From the NCBI GenBank assembly GCA_951799425.1, contig OX637405.1, forward strand, positions 17,953,089 to 18,017,088: a stretch of DNA of 64,000 nt, given 5' to 3'. A model generated the notes under the pieces. The model worked only from the letters and a program-made list of their open reading frames with translations. It was not told where the DNA came from and made no database searches. The position numbers and the translations under genes are program-made. The DNA is from Ilex aquifolium. Its lineage: Eukaryota > Streptophyta > Magnoliopsida > Aquifoliales > Aquifoliaceae. This document shows, piece after piece, positions 13,486 through 25,631 of the stretch. Within the stretch, counting starts at the first letter, position 1. Every line of letters starts with the position of its first letter.

Positions 13486-14090
13486 TTTAAGAGGAAGAAT
13501 TGAATCATTTTGGGATTACTACAATTTTGATAAAGTAAAGCATCTTTGGAAGGCAAGCATTTTTTACATCATTGCATGGGATGCGAGCTTGGGACTTGTG
13601 CACCGTACATGTGTGTGAAGAATTGGTTGAAGAAGATATTCAATCGGTTAAAGTGTCGTCCGTTGGACTTGAATGGGTTGAAGATGTGTTGAACCTATTG
13701 AAGACCATGCAATATCAAACAAAACTTGGATAAACAGGTTGAACCATTGTTCAACCAATTGAAGTGTACGAGCATCTTGGCATAGTTTTGATGAACATGT
13801 TGAACCTTTGTTCAACCAGTTGAAGCCTTTCTTGTATCCTGATGAACTGGTTGAAGTGGATTTTTCTAATTTTTCCTCTTTTGCTCTTCTAGTTCAACTC
13901 CTCCTCATTCCAATGCTTTCTCATGCCCTTTTGCTTGATTCCAACATATTCCTTTTCCCCTCCTTTGCACCTACAAACCCAAATACACAAAATTAGTCCA
14001 ATCATAATTTAATTCAAAGATTTAAACATTAAGCACATGTGTAAAATAGATGGATTAAACAATAAAATATGCAATGTTATGCACTCAACA
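12349..14090. repeat. Inverted repeat, arms ~520 bp, spacer ~710 bp
   Basis: Left arm 12349-12869 and right arm 13577-14090 are reverse complements with many mismatches. Landmarks are 'gcatgtgcttaatgttt' versus 'aaacattaagcacatgtg', and 'gctcgcatccc' versus 'gggatgcgagc'. The arms are U3 ends of two LTR copies in opposite orientation. A transcript across it could fold into a long imperfect hairpin. Confidence 0.7.
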
Positions 14091-14290
14091 TACCCCCAAC
14101 TTAAGCTTTGCTAGTCCCTAGCAAACCAAACATAGAAAATATGCATTCATAAAACACACAATAATAACATAAAACCACTTTCGTAGGATTCAAGATTGCA
14201 TTTAGTATATGCAACAAGTCGTTAAAGACGAGTTTTATTTCGTAAAAGTTTCAGTGAAGGTACCTATAAACTTCTTTTTATTGCATCCTG
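13577..14290 (-). mobile_element. Truncated LTR plus 3' untranslated end of the same family, minus orientation
   Basis: On the minus strand this reads: a 3' untranslated tail ('gcatatactaaatgcaatc', 'ctagggactagcaaagc'), a polypurine tract 'aagttggggg' (about 14101-14092), then an LTR starting TGTTGAGTGC at 14090 and running left to ~13577, where it breaks off. The tail resembles the 3' end of element A (about 52360-52440). The LTR part is the inverted partner of 12349-12869 and carries the same AACCGGTT-type palindromes in degenerate form. Confidence 0.55.
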
Positions 14291-14379
14291 AAATTTAGAA
14301 CATATTATTATATCCTAATTAATAATGAGATTTAAGAAAAATCCCCCATCTACTCATGTTGTTAATAGGTGGAAGACGA

Positions 14380-15922
14380 AGGCTTTGGAGGAATTTGACC
14401 TACTGGTGGATAAATAGAAGGATCGATCATGCTTATTTAATCTTGTAGCTCAACTAATTCTCTAACAAAGGATTATAGAGTTGCAACAATTAGATATAGA
14501 TTTGAAACTATCCGGGGTAGATTGGAGAAGAATGAGATTGTTGAGAACCTGTCTGTATATAATGATGAGTTACAGTTTCGTGGAAGACTATGTGTACCAA
14601 ACAATGACCAAGTAAGGGAAGAAGTGTTGGAGGAGAGCCATCATTCAAAATTTTGTATACATCCCGAAAGTACTAAGATGTATAGAGACATGAAACGTCA
14701 ATATTGGTGGAAAGGAAAGAAACAAGACGTGGCTAAGTACATTGCAAAGTGCACAGTGTGTCAACAGGTAAAGATTGAGTATCAAAGACCGGGAGGATCA
14801 TTACAATCCTTACCGATTCCTATGTGGAAGTGGGACCATGTTATTATAGATTTTGTGTTAGGGTTACCCAGAAACTTCAAGGGACATAATGCGATTTGAG
14901 TGGTGGTTGATAGATTGACAAAGACTGTCCACTTTATACTTGTTAAGACCATAGATAATTTGGTAACCATAAGCTAGTTATGCATCTGGGAAATAGTGAG
15001 GTTACATGGGGTACCGTTGTCGATTGTGTCTGATTGAGATAGTCCCTTTGTGGCTAAATTTTGGTAGAGCTTACAGAAGGCTTTGGGAACAGAGTTACAT
15101 TTCAGTACAGTCTTTCATCCTCAGACAGAAAGAACAATCGGACAGGGGTGATCCAAATTGTGGAAGATATGTTTGAGGACATGTGTTCTTGACCTCAAGG
15201 GTAGTTGGAGTGAATATCTCCCATTGGTGGAATTCGCCAATAATAACAGCTATCAGGCAAGTATCAGAATGGCTCCCTACGAGGTATTTTATGGAAGACC
15301 ATGTAGGTCCCCGACTTGTTGGTTAGAAGCTGGAGAGAGTAGCTTGTTTGGACCAGAAATTGTTCGAGAGACTACTGAGAAAATTCAACTAATCAGGGAA
15401 AGACTACGCTCGGCTCAGAGTAGAAAGAAAAGCTATGCGGATAGAAGAAGAAGACCATTGGAATTCCAAGAGGGAGATTATGTGTTCCTCAAGGTGTCAC
15501 TGAAAAAGGGAGTGTTCAGATTTGGCAAGAAATGGAAGTTAGCCCCAAGGTACACTGGACCATTTGAAGTGATCAAAGTTGTGGGTAAAGTGGTGTATCA
15601 ACTTAGGTTACCAGCCCAGTTGTCAGGGTACACAGCATGTTGCATGTATCAATGTTAAGAAAGTGCAAATTCGATACAATGCATGTCGTGGAGTTGGAAG
15701 GGATTGAAATTCAAGAGGGAGTAACCTATGAAGAACAACCGGTGAAGATTCTCGATACCAAAGAGAAGGTGCTTCGCAATAAGGTAATCCAATTGGTGAA
15801 GGTTTTGTGGCAACATCATGGGGTGGAGGAAGCTACCTTGGAACCAGTGTTGGAGATGCGAGAGAAGTACCCTCATTTGTTCTCTACACAAGGTAAGTTT
15901 CGAGGACGAAACTTTCTTTAAG
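14380..15922 (+). pseudogene. Ty3/gypsy chromovirus pol 3' half: integrase and chromodomain (decayed)
   Basis: The readable part starts with the end of RNase H/tether (~14380-14520). The integrase zinc domain follows (14522-14899: 'LEESHHSKFCIHPESTKMY' then 'CTVCQQVK', an H..H..C..C pattern). Next are core remnants with several stops (15000-15140, including 'HPQTE') and the C-terminal part from 15158 ('LVEFANNNSYQASI', 'APYEVFYGRPCRSP'). A chromodomain lies at about 15730-15880 ('PVKILDTKEKVLRNK', 'VLWQHHGVEEATLEP', usual Trp of EEATW replaced by Leu). The end 'FRGRNFL' before the stop is typical of the Tekay/Del lineage. Stops and frame changes make it inactive. RT, protease and gag are absent. 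Confidence 0.85.
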
Positions 15923-15931
15923 GGGGTGGAT
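15920..15931 (+). promoter_or_regulatory. Polypurine tract of the chromovirus
   Basis: A purine-rich AAGGGGGTGGAT lies directly after the pol stop and directly before the LTR start TGTAAACC. This is the expected primer site for plus-strand DNA synthesis. Confidence 0.7.
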
Positions 15932-18075
15932 TGTAAACCCCTATATGTTGATCTTAATATAGTGACGTAATAATCTTATAATGCTCATATACGTAATGAC
16001 GTAAGAATGATCCATGTAGTTTGTAAGAATAGAAATAAAAACTTTGGGAGATGTAATATGGGGTGTATTAGAAGTTAGGAAGTATTCCGGAGTTAAAGCG
16101 CATTTCAGAAAGAATTCATGTAGGAAGGAATTTGACACTATTCATGTATTTGGACCTTAAATCTCCACCCCAATGTCCGTTAGAATTGAAATTTTTACAA
16201 TAGACTCTAGACTTCCCAGGTTACAAAAGTGTAATTCACGAAAATTTCCTACAATGACCACTAACTAGGCCAAAACTTCTTTGGAAGTTCAAGTAAAAAC
16301 TGGAGTCCGTCCGAGCGCAAATGGATCCGCTCGAACGACAGTTAGTCCCAGTACATTGGTGTCTGATAGAAACTCAAAGGACTGGGAGCAAACAACATTC
16401 TAATACCCAATACTATGTTCAAAAGCCCTATAGATAGTTCGAACGTCAAGCCTCTAGTTCGAACATACTGTCGCGATTTTGAATATCATGTCTGCACAGA
16501 TTAGACTGTTTTCTCATCCTATAAATACCTAAGGACGTCTCCCCTAGCCATATTCATCAGTTCTTAACCCTAGAGAACCTTAGAGAGAAAGAGAGAAGAA
16601 AAGAAACACAATATTAAAGGGGGCTTCTCACGTTGGAACAAATCAAACACGCTAGGTTTACACACAAACTACCGAATCAAGGTACGAGATTCTTCTTGAG
16701 TTCTTTCATTTAGACTTAGGGTATTAGATATGTATGTTTTCAATCTTCTTGATATTTATATGATTTATACTTATGAGTTGATTTCTTTATAATTGCAACA
16801 TAGTTTTGAACAAAATACATGTTTGGGGTTCAAGGAATACTTGCTCTTGAATTTCCAAAACCCTATTTTGCTAAATACATGTTTGATTGTGAAAAATACA
16901 TGGATTCTTGATTTCTAAAGTCCTATACTTGATTAAATTATGTTTTCATCTAATACTTGTTCTTGTTCCAACAAATTATAATTTTTGGCAAAACCATAGA
17001 AATTGAATATCGAAATTCGCAAGGTTTTCTTGATATGATCTCTTGCATATTTTAATTCTTTTATTACTATAGTATATTGAGAATTGTGCAATTGTGATAC
17101 TTTAATTGTTCATGGAAATTGTGATTGGTTGAAATTGTGTTTTCATCTCTTGAATGGTTTGGGTGTGATGGACTTGAATTGCCTTCGAGAGCTATCGTAG
17201 AGTGTTAGAGGTTAATCTATCCTAGTGGGGATGAGATGGTTCCCTAACACTTGTAGTGGATTGTTTGTGAGAGAAACCACTATTGTTCACGTAGGTTCGA
17301 GATTGAGGGATGGTATACCTTTCCTGTGAAGGATTCGTCAATGCCGTGGGAGATGGTATACGCCCTTCCTAAAATGGTTTGTGATTTGGCCCTGTGGGGA
17401 ATGATTGAGATTGTGTGGTTGTGGTGCGTGAATGAGATAGAATCATGGTGTAGATTCCTAAGAAGCAACCAACATACATGAGAATATGGGATGATGTTAT
17501 TGAGTTATTTATTGATTGCTTTGATTTCTTGAAAGTTTATCCCAATCATTGATCTCAATTGTATTCCATACACTTGATATCATTATAATTGTCATGATTT
17601 TACTCTCAAAAATTATATATGCTATTTTTCAAAAGAGACTTTCCTTCTTTATGTTGTTTTAAAACCTTTTTTGAATTTGAGAGGGATTTCCTACAGGCTT
17701 TTGCTCACCCCCTATAACACACTTATAGATTTTGGCATAGAAGAGGATGTCAATGTGGATGAGCACGTTGATTACGAGTCGTTGGAGGATCAAGATGTGG
17801 AACCTATCTTAGAGGAGTAGAGTTGTTTTATTTTTGGTTTAGAGTTGAGAGATTTCTATGAGATAATGTTTCAACTAATTTTTATTATTCCGCTGCTAGA
17901 TACTATTTGATTTTGAATTATAAGTTAGAGAAGTTACCATGTTTTATTGACTTTAGTATTTATTCTTTGCTAGATGGATAAATAGTTGATTATTTAATGG
18001 TTATTGTTAGTTGCTCTCATGATTGGATAGTTTTTAGATAGTAATGCCTTCTAGGGTGGATTTTGGGACGTTACA
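15932..18075 (+). mobile_element. 3' LTR of the Tekay-like chromovirus (about 2.14 kb)
   Basis: It starts TG after the polypurine tract and ends TTACA at 18075, giving TG...CA ends. The terminal ~450 bp match 180-634. U3 holds four degenerate copies of a TTCGAAC-type motif (about 16312-16465: 'ccgctcgaacgac', 'agttcgaacgtc', 'agttcgaacata'). A TATA-like 'ctataaatac' is at about 16520. The 5' LTR is not in the window. Confidence 0.75.
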
Positions 18076-18301
18076 TAAAATAATTATCATCTTCCCAAAT
18101 AACTAAACAGTTTATAAGCCGGTAGATGTAAGCTTCCAAGTCTCTCTAGCAACCATCCCAAAATACATCAATACATCCTAGCATCCAATAGGATTATATG
18201 AGTATTCGCCACATAGGCCCTTTCTACCACAAGGGCAATTTTTACCACACAAGCTACATAATTATCATTTATCAATATCTACCATGCAGGCCATGTAACT
18301 G

Positions 18302-19831
18302 TGTAACACTCGGGAAAATTAAAACTTGATTAAAAGGCACAAAATGGTAATTAGTTGTTACGATGAGGGTTGAAAACCTAATTTTTTGCTAGAACTCGGA
18401 TGACGAAAAAGACCTCACGGTTGGATTCGTATCGCAAAATCTAACTACCCAGTCAGTTTTCCTTGAATTCTAAGACAGTCGGATTTTTAACGTTTTACGA
18501 GGCGATCAGAAGTCGCGCGACCAAAATAAACAGGATCAGATTTTATTCACTAGACCCGAAAAATAATTTAAATTTGGTTCAATAAAAATATACTAAACTT
18601 AACATGGGACGAGATTTAATTGATTCATAATAAAATTGGACTAGATAAACTAGGATGTGTCGCGCGTTGTGAGCCAAGCATTCAAGGAGTATATAAAGGG
18701 CAAAAAATCAGATTTTTTCCCCATTCTTGGCTACCATTTTCGAAAGTAGAGAGAGAGAGAGAAAAGAGAGAAAACTCAAAGTGCTCCCACCTTCCTCCTC
18801 CGATCTACGAAGATCCAACCATTGGATTGTTTCGAGCTAAGAATTAAAGTAGCTCTACGCAACGAGAGCTACACAACCATACCGAAAATCATGAGTTTCT
18901 CCAAAATCTCAAAGACGGGAATTTTAGGATAAAGTTTGGAAGGCTTGATTTTGCGTTGTTGGGGCTCTACTATGCGGGCATATGCTACAAGAGATTGGGT
19001 TCCCTCCTATCTAGGTTTATTTTCAACCTAGGGTTGTTTTTATGAAATGGGTAGGATGATAGAAATGAATTCTTATGTATAGCACACACCTAGTGTAGCT
19101 AGAGTATGGAAAATGAGTATGAGAATGTGTTTAAACCAATTCTTGCATGATTTGGGTTTAATGAAATTGCTTGGTTTGGACTTTATAAATGGATTAATGG
19201 GCATGCTATGAGTTTACATAATTTTACCTACTAAGCGTTTGATAAAATCTTTAGGAATTCAAGTATGTTTATTGGATGGATATGACACATAACATGCTTA
19301 GGAATGTTTGTGGAAAAATGGAAATGATCATTATATGTTATATGATATGATGAGCATGGTAGTATGAATTTGCATTTTACACAATTTAATTGCTTATGAA
19401 TGGGTAGCATCACATTCATGGGCATCCGACATAGTGTGAGTGTGTATACATATTTTTGATCAAACACCATCCTTGGTGGGTTGATAAGTGGGCTCTGGAA
19501 GATTGGGCCGAGGTTCGACTGAGTCGCACGGATTACATTGCAAATATGTGTCGGGTATAGTAAGAAGGGATAGATTTTCCCTCGGACTTGATGCATGACT
19601 ACCTGGTTCACTCACTTGACCAGCGGTGAAATTCTAGAAAAGTGTACCGGTGTACAAGGAACCAGAGGTGTGATGCCCTCAAATGCAGTTCCAAATTGGT
19701 AGACTTTTGGTGTGATGTCCATAAATTACCTACCCAAAAAGACAAGATTTTGTAAAATAGTCATTGAATGTCTAACATCAATGGCGGGCCCAGATGCATA
19801 CACATGACATAACATGTGTTATGAAAACCAG
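18302..19831 (+). mobile_element. LTR-like fragment, Ty3/gypsy type
   Basis: It begins TGTAACACTCGGG, a common start for chromovirus LTRs, has a clear TATATAAAG at 18690-18697, and no coding capacity to ~19830. No PBS or polypurine tract was found next to it, so it may be a solo or truncated LTR. The right boundary is a guess, placed where a second LTR-like start (TGTGAAGCCCC) appears. Confidence 0.4.
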
Positions 19832-20949
19832 TTGTGAAGCCCCAAAATCCGGGGGTTCTTTCTCAACCCGTTGATCCCCCATCAACCCGCAGAAATACTC
19901 GTGAGTACCGTATAACCCAATACTACGTCATTACACTCTATTCACTGGGATCATAACCAAAATGGGATTTGGGCAGAGTCTCCTTTGTACGGGAGCTCTA
20001 CCCAATACGTAACATTTGCATACATTAATCATACGACCATGCCAAGGTCCACATCCCAAAGTATAGGCTTAAAATTTAACCATTTATATCTTCCAAAGAA
20101 AAAGCTCAAGATGTGAAGGCTCGACAATGTTACAATTAAAATATCAATTTTTTTAGAAGAGGTACCGGTACCTAGGTAAGGAGTACTGGTACCTAGGAAT
20201 TTTGGAAGATAGGTACCGGTACTTGTAAGACTTGGTACCTGTACCTGGGGTCTGGACAGCTTGGTACCGGTACTTGTAAGACTTGGTACCGGTACCTGGG
20301 GTCTGGACAGCGTGGTGCTGGTACCTGTGAGCATAGATACCGGTACCTGAGCCCACTGTCAGTGGGGTATCGATACCTATGAGCCTAGGTACAGTACCTG
20401 AGCTCTCTAGATGCCAGATACCTGTGAGGTACCGATACCTAGAACCCAGGTTTCCTCCAAACTCCCTCGAACCAACTCTTAACCTAATAAACTCATGCAA
20501 CACCAATTCCATTCATTTGTTTTATAAAAAGAATAATGTCCCATTATACGCCATTGTCAAAATACAAGCTTTGTACATAATTTACACAAGGCCAAATCAA
20601 AATTATACATGAAATTAGAAAAGGTAATTTAAGAGCCACATCCCGGTTCTGTCATCAACACGGGCCCAAGTGAGGGCCGTCCACCGAAGCTTGTCTAACA
20701 TCTGAAATATATCCCTATAAAAGGTGAGTCATGCTCAATAGGATATCTCTTAAAAAGGTCATTCCCCAACCCAGATACATATGAAATGTCGCATGCAAGC
20801 CATCATATTAAGCATTCATTAAAATAAATACATTTCATAAATGAATGCTACAATTTCATGCCATATCATGAGATGGAACTCATGCATGCAATGCAAACTC
20901 GAGCCCTCCACCAGCTCATGATTAGCACAAAAACATTACATATATTATA
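19832..20949. mobile_element. Second LTR-like fragment with a palindrome array
   Basis: It begins TGTGAAGCCCCAAAATCC and has no protein-coding domain. It includes the GGTACCGGTACC array (20161-20437). The part from 20640 on ('gtgagtcatgctcaatagg', 'catcatattaagcattc') resembles text I associate with plant gypsy LTR or leader sequence, but I cannot place it firmly. It ends where element B's LTR starts. Confidence 0.35.
20161..20437. repeat. Array of GGTACCGGTACC palindromes
   Basis: Perfect 12-bp copies lie at 20161-20172 and 20285-20296. Variants with one or two changes are at about 20187, 20212, 20234, 20263, 20336, 20367 and 20418. Spacing is irregular (about 20-50 bp), and 'gtctggacagc' recurs between some units. 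Confidence 0.85.
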
Positions 20950-22505
20950 TGCTAATATGCCCTTTTATACTTGCTTTTGTCGTGAAATTGGGGAGAAATG
21001 TGTTTAATCTTCTCTTTGATGGAGTTTTGTGTAAATGCAGGTAAAAAGATGTAAATGGTTTGAGTTTGGCCCCCATTGAAGTGTTTGAAGTCAATAAAGA
21101 TGAGGGGATGGCTTAAAAGAAGGTTTGGAGGGTGAAGAAACCAAGAAAAATGCAGTTTGGATGAAAACCTTTCGGAAGGTTTTGCCTTGGTCTGCTTATT
21201 CACTGCCAAAACCTTCCGAAAGGTTTTGCCCAGATTGCCCAGATAGCCTGCAACTAAAGCTCTACCATTTAGGGGTCCCACCTACACTTCTCCCCTGACA
21301 TCCCTTACACATCTATATGCCTCCCATCACCCATGCTTGGACTTTGAAGGCTTGGGCATTTATGAGGAGAGAGAAGAGGAAGAGCTGGGAGATGAAGGCT
21401 AGGCTTGTCCTAGCCTGCCCAATACTATCAAGTCAACCCCCTTTTGATTGGAAGGCTTGTCACACACCCATGAAGCTCTCCATGGACGAAAATGTATCAT
21501 TCATTATGATTATTCAGTTTGTATTGCATTGTAGATAGAGGAGCTCTAGGTAGAAGACACAGTTAAAGAGAGAAAGCTTAGTTTTTTTACATTTCTTCCA
21601 CCCATTTCACTTGTAATCTTTCTCAAGACTCTTGTAAGCTTCATTTAATGTCTTTAATGTCATTTATTACAAGTACTTTGCAAGTTTAGTTCTACATTTT
21701 GGATTTCACCATTGTTGCAGGAAGTTTTCTTCATTTCAAGTTTTAAAATGGGTAATGATGTTTTTATTGCTAGTTTAAGTTTCCTTGCATTAAACTAAGT
21801 TTCAATCTTCATTTCGTTACAATGTCTGTTTATTACATTTATGTTCTTGCTTTAATTATGAGTAGCTAAACTTTAAGTTGGCTAATCCAAGGGAGAACTC
21901 CTCTTGGGTATGCCATTTCAACTCATTTTCATTCCTCCTCGTAGTGTATGTTGATTCGGTTTGACTGGGTTGAGTGTGGACATGGTTGTGAGTCTTTGAT
22001 ATCCCGTAGACTTGTCACGGGGTATGCTTGGATCCTCACCTCCACCCTAGTCCCTCGCTTCCCACGAATCAATCGAACATCTAGACACCATTGGGGGAAG
22101 GTCTCGAGTTGAGTTGGCATTCCCATTGGAATGACCCCTTCGGATTAGCCAACACTTGTTCCCATTTCAATTTCATCAAAACACAATCACAAACCAAACT
22201 CAAACATCAAAAGATTTTTTCACTTTTCTTTTTGTTCACCAAAATCACTTTCAACATTATTTATCTCCTTCCCTGAGGAGACGACCTTGGAATACGATTT
22301 TCAAGTAAAACAAGAAACTCAAAAGTCTCCCTGCACTTGGGGAGCACTTTTGTTCACACACACACACACATTTCATTCCACATATCCGTTTTCCCATTTC
22401 TTGTATTGAACCCAAGTGAGAGTGACACTCACCCGCACACATAAGTCATATACACATTGAGGGTTCATGTACGGAGATTAGGAATACAACAAAAAACATC
22501 AAACA
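20950..22505 (+). mobile_element. 5' LTR of element B
   Basis: It starts TGCTAATATGCCC and ends near 'catcaaaca', just before the PBS. It shares with the LTRs of A and D the early block 'tttgatggagttt' and the late 'cctgaggagacgaccttgg' type U5 block (22271-22290). Two near-palindromes of the AAAACCTTCCGGAAGGTTTT type lie at 21164-21183 and 21208-21227. Start and end are each uncertain by a few bases; no target duplication could be checked. Confidence 0.55.
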
Positions 22506-22510
22506 TTTTT

Positions 22511-22528
22511 TGCGCCGTTGCTGGGGAA
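22511..22528 (+). promoter_or_regulatory. Primer-binding site of element B (tRNA-Asp type)
   Basis: TGCGCCGTTGCTGGGGAA differs at only a few positions from the intact site of element A at 41951-41968, which is complementary to the 3' end of plant tRNA-Asp. It lies just after the inferred LTR end. Confidence 0.65.
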
Positions 22529-22691
22529 GGCAAAGCGTTGAATCAAGAAGGTGATTTTAGGACGACGGAGGTAAGTCCCGTGAATTCTCATCACGGGCTG
22601 AGGTACGTCGCTCCTTGTATATACTTTTGTGTATTTGTTTTTCATTTATAGATGTTTTTTTTGTATGTGGGGACGGGACGACCAAAATTGA

Positions 22692-23931
22692 TTGGTTAGA
22701 CAACCCTTAGGCCCTAACATAAATCCCGACCAAGACCTACCCGAGGATGCCGATGACAACTTTGAGGAGTTGGGTGTCAATGCTAATGTCCCAAGGGGAG
22801 GAGGAGTGCAAGAACCTAGAATTCCAAATCCTAGAATACATTTCCCCCCTAGGAATGAAGGGAACAATATTCCCATTGATCCTCCGGCGAGGTCAATGCG
22901 AGATTTTCTCCAACCCACATGTAGCACCACTCCCTCATGCATTCTCTTGCCTGTCCAAGCTCATGCCTTCCTAGTTAAGCCGGGAATGTTGCAACTACTT
23001 CCTACATTCCACGGAATTGAAAAGAAAAATCATTATTTACACATTAAGGAATTTAAGGATATAGTTGCAACCTTCATCACTAACTATGCTATGGAAGACA
23101 AAGCTCGTTTGAAATTGTTTCCCTTTTCCTTTAAGGACAAAGCCAAAACATGGTTAAATTCCTTGTGGCCTCAATCCATCACCTCTTGGGCTCAAATGCT
23201 TTCTGAATTTTTGAATAAATTTTTCCCGGTGCATAGAACCACCACTCTAAAAAAGCAAATTCAAAACTTTTCGAAAAAGCCCAATGAGTAGTTCTATCAC
23301 TGTTGGGATCGCTACAAGGAATTGCTCCAATCCATACCACATCATGGTTTCGAATCGTGGAAATTGGTGAGTTTTTTCTATGAAGGAATCACACCGAGCC
23401 ATAGAAAATTCATTGACATGATGTGTAATGACGAGTTCTTAAACAAGGACCCTGATGAGGCCCTAGACTACTTTAGTACATTGGCACAAAATGCCCAATC
23501 TTGGGATATCATGGATCCTACCGATGTACCGAGGTTTTCTCCTCAGGGTAGTAATCAAGCATATGGGGGAGGGATGTATGATTTGAGAGACCAAGAAGAC
23601 TTGCTTTCCAAAATTGTCAAGTTGTCTAGCAAAGTGGAGAGTCTTGAGGTCAATAAGAGACACGAGGTGTCCAATGTTTCAAAGACCGAGGAGTCTTGCT
23701 CGATTTGTGAGAGTGTGGAGTATTCCATATTGGAATGCCCCTAACATTCCGACACTTAAGGAAGTGTACCACGAGCAAGTTCATGCCTTCAACCAAACAA
23801 GGCAATCATTTTCTCCACACTCAAGCAATTACAATGCGGGCTGGAGTAATCACCCGAAATTTAGTTGGAGAAATGAGAATCCTACTCCTCATGGCTCTAA
23901 TGCTTATTCACCTCTCATGCCTCTTAAGTAA
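22692..23931 (+). pseudogene. Element B gag (broken)
   Basis: Athila-type gag with the conserved block 'LLPTFHG' and 'FSFKDKAKTWLNSL' (about 22990-23160) and 'FFPVHRTTTLKKQIQNFS' (23220-23270). A TAG stop sits at 23289-23291, after which the same frame stays open to ~23740. The zinc knuckle (about 23697-23740) reads C-x2-C-x4-Y-x4-C, so the usual His is Tyr. A frame change at about 23738 follows, with the next frame open to 23931. It matches the gag of element A throughout. Confidence 0.8.
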
Positions 23932-24261
23932 GTCAATACCAAGGCCAAGGTCAAGTGTCTAGCTCCCAATACACCTGGTCCAATCCGCAAGGGTATTCGT
24001 CGAACCCACCTAAATAGAATTTTTCCCAAGGTCCACCTCCACAAAGCTTTTCACAACAGGGACCGTCCAATCCTCCCACCTACCAACCTCCTCATAAGAG
24101 GAATTTGGAGGATGTGCTTTACAATTTCATTCAAAGCCAAACCACCTTTAACAACAACATTTCAGTGCAAGTCACAAAACTGACCAATGCCATAGGGATA
24201 TCACAGCAAGAGAAGGGAAAATTCCCCCCCTCAACCGCAAGAGAACCCGAAAGGCCAACAC

Positions 24262-24980
24262 GTGATTGAGTCATCCGAACCCGTAAAGGAGAGTTGTGAG
24301 CAACTCAAAGCGGTCACCACCCTTGAAAGTGGAAAACAAGTTGATAAAACCATTGTGCCAAAAGTCTCTCCTAATGCCGCATTGCCAATAGAGGATGAGA
24401 CTAAGGGTGACACCGAGGGGGGTGAGGTGAGTGAGAAAGAGAAAGTGGTTGATGAAAGTGTTCATGCATCCCCCATTCCTCCCCCTTTTCCTAATCGTTT
24501 AAAGCCACCCGTCAAGGTGGCTGATTATTCTGACATAATTGAGATGTTCAAGCAGGTAAAAATCAATATTCCACTCCTTGATGCTATAAAGCAAATCCCA
24601 TCTTGTGCCAAGATCTTGAAGGACTTGTGTATCGTGAAGAGAAGGGTAAATGTGCACAAGAAGGCATTCCTCACCAAGTAAGTGAGCTCCGTCTTGAGGA
24701 CAAACACCCCACCAAAGTTCAAGGATCCCGGATGCCCTACCATTGCTATCACAATCGAAAATTTTCGGGTGTAGCAAGCTCTTCTTGATTTGGGGGCAAG
24801 TGTCAACCTCCTACTGTACTCGGTGTATCAACAACTCCAGCTTGAAGAGTTGAAGCCAACTCCAATCAGTCTTCAGTTGGTGGATCGTAGTGTCAGAACA
24901 CCGAGGACGAGGAGAATAGTTGAGGATATTTTAGTGCAAGTCGATAAATTTTACTTTCCTTTTGATTTCATTGTGCTTGA
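24262..24980 (+). pseudogene. Element B gag-protease linker and aspartic protease, cut by element D
   Basis: A linker region (24262-24681) with '[19 protein letters not shown]' is conserved with element A. The retropepsin part starts at about 24784 with the active-site block '[10 protein letters not shown]' and continues to 24980, where element D is inserted. The reading frame resumes in phase after D at 33361. A stop at 24679-24681 and a frame change separate linker and protease. Confidence 0.75.
24976..24980 (+). repeat. Target-site duplication CTTGA, left copy (element D)
   Basis: CTTGA precedes the D 5' LTR and recurs at 33356-33360 directly after the 3' LTR. Confidence 0.9.
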
Positions 24981-25159
24981 TGATTAGTACTTAAAGTTGA
25001 CATATTATTATGACATTTTAAGACTAATTATACTTTAATGGAGTTTAAGTGATGTCATTTCAGGCCCTAAACTGAACAAGGACCCAAGAACAACAAGTAC
25101 CACACTTGGATGCAGTACCAGTACATTAGAGCCCAAAATTGGAGAAGCTTGGAGCACAG

Positions 25160-25535
25160 CCAGAACGTTCGAACGCCAACTCACGTTCGAACGTCCACAA
25201 TACACTGTAGCAGACTCAAATGCTGAAGAGAAGGCGTGTTGCAGTTAGGAAAGAAGACTGGAGCTCTGAAGTACTTGAGTGTCACGTTCGAACGCCAACT
25301 CACGTTCGAACGTGCACTTGAGTTGATGGAAGACCAGAACACTGCAGAGAGTTGGAACTGCACTTCACAGGAGACCAACAGATCACTCGAGTGAAAGGGG
25401 TCAGAGCAAATCTGGCGTTCGAACGCCCTCAGTGCAAAAACAGAAGAAACGTTCGAACGGCAGTCAACGTTCGAACGCCCTCAGTGCAAAAACAGAAAGA
25501 ACGTTCGAACTCCAACTCACATTCGAACGTCATTC
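25160..25535 (+). repeat. CGTTCGAACG palindrome array in D LTR U3 (nine sites)
   Basis: Sites lie near 25163, 25184, 25282, 25303, 25416, 25449, 25467, 25500 and 25522. Several occur as pairs about 20 bp apart, e.g. 'acgttcgaacgccaactcac' followed at once by another copy. The full form ACGTTCGAACGT is a perfect 12-bp palindrome. The 3' LTR repeats the array at about 31580-31950. Confidence 0.95.
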
Positions 25536-25621
25536 ACAGAATGGTAGCAGAGTTGTTGACTGTTCACTTGGACTTGGGCGGCAAACACTATTCTTTCACC
25601 CCCCCTTTCTCATCCTCTTGC

Positions 25622-25631
25622 CTATAAATAC
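25622..25631 (+). promoter_or_regulatory. LTR promoter TATA box of element D
   Basis: CTATAAATAC lies about 90 bp downstream of the palindrome array. The matching box in the 3' LTR is at about 32039-32048. Confidence 0.7.

Noticed and set aside
20029..20512. Two minus-strand frames rich in Gly, Thr and Tyr
   Set aside because: They are translations of the GGTACCGGTACC array, not protein genes.
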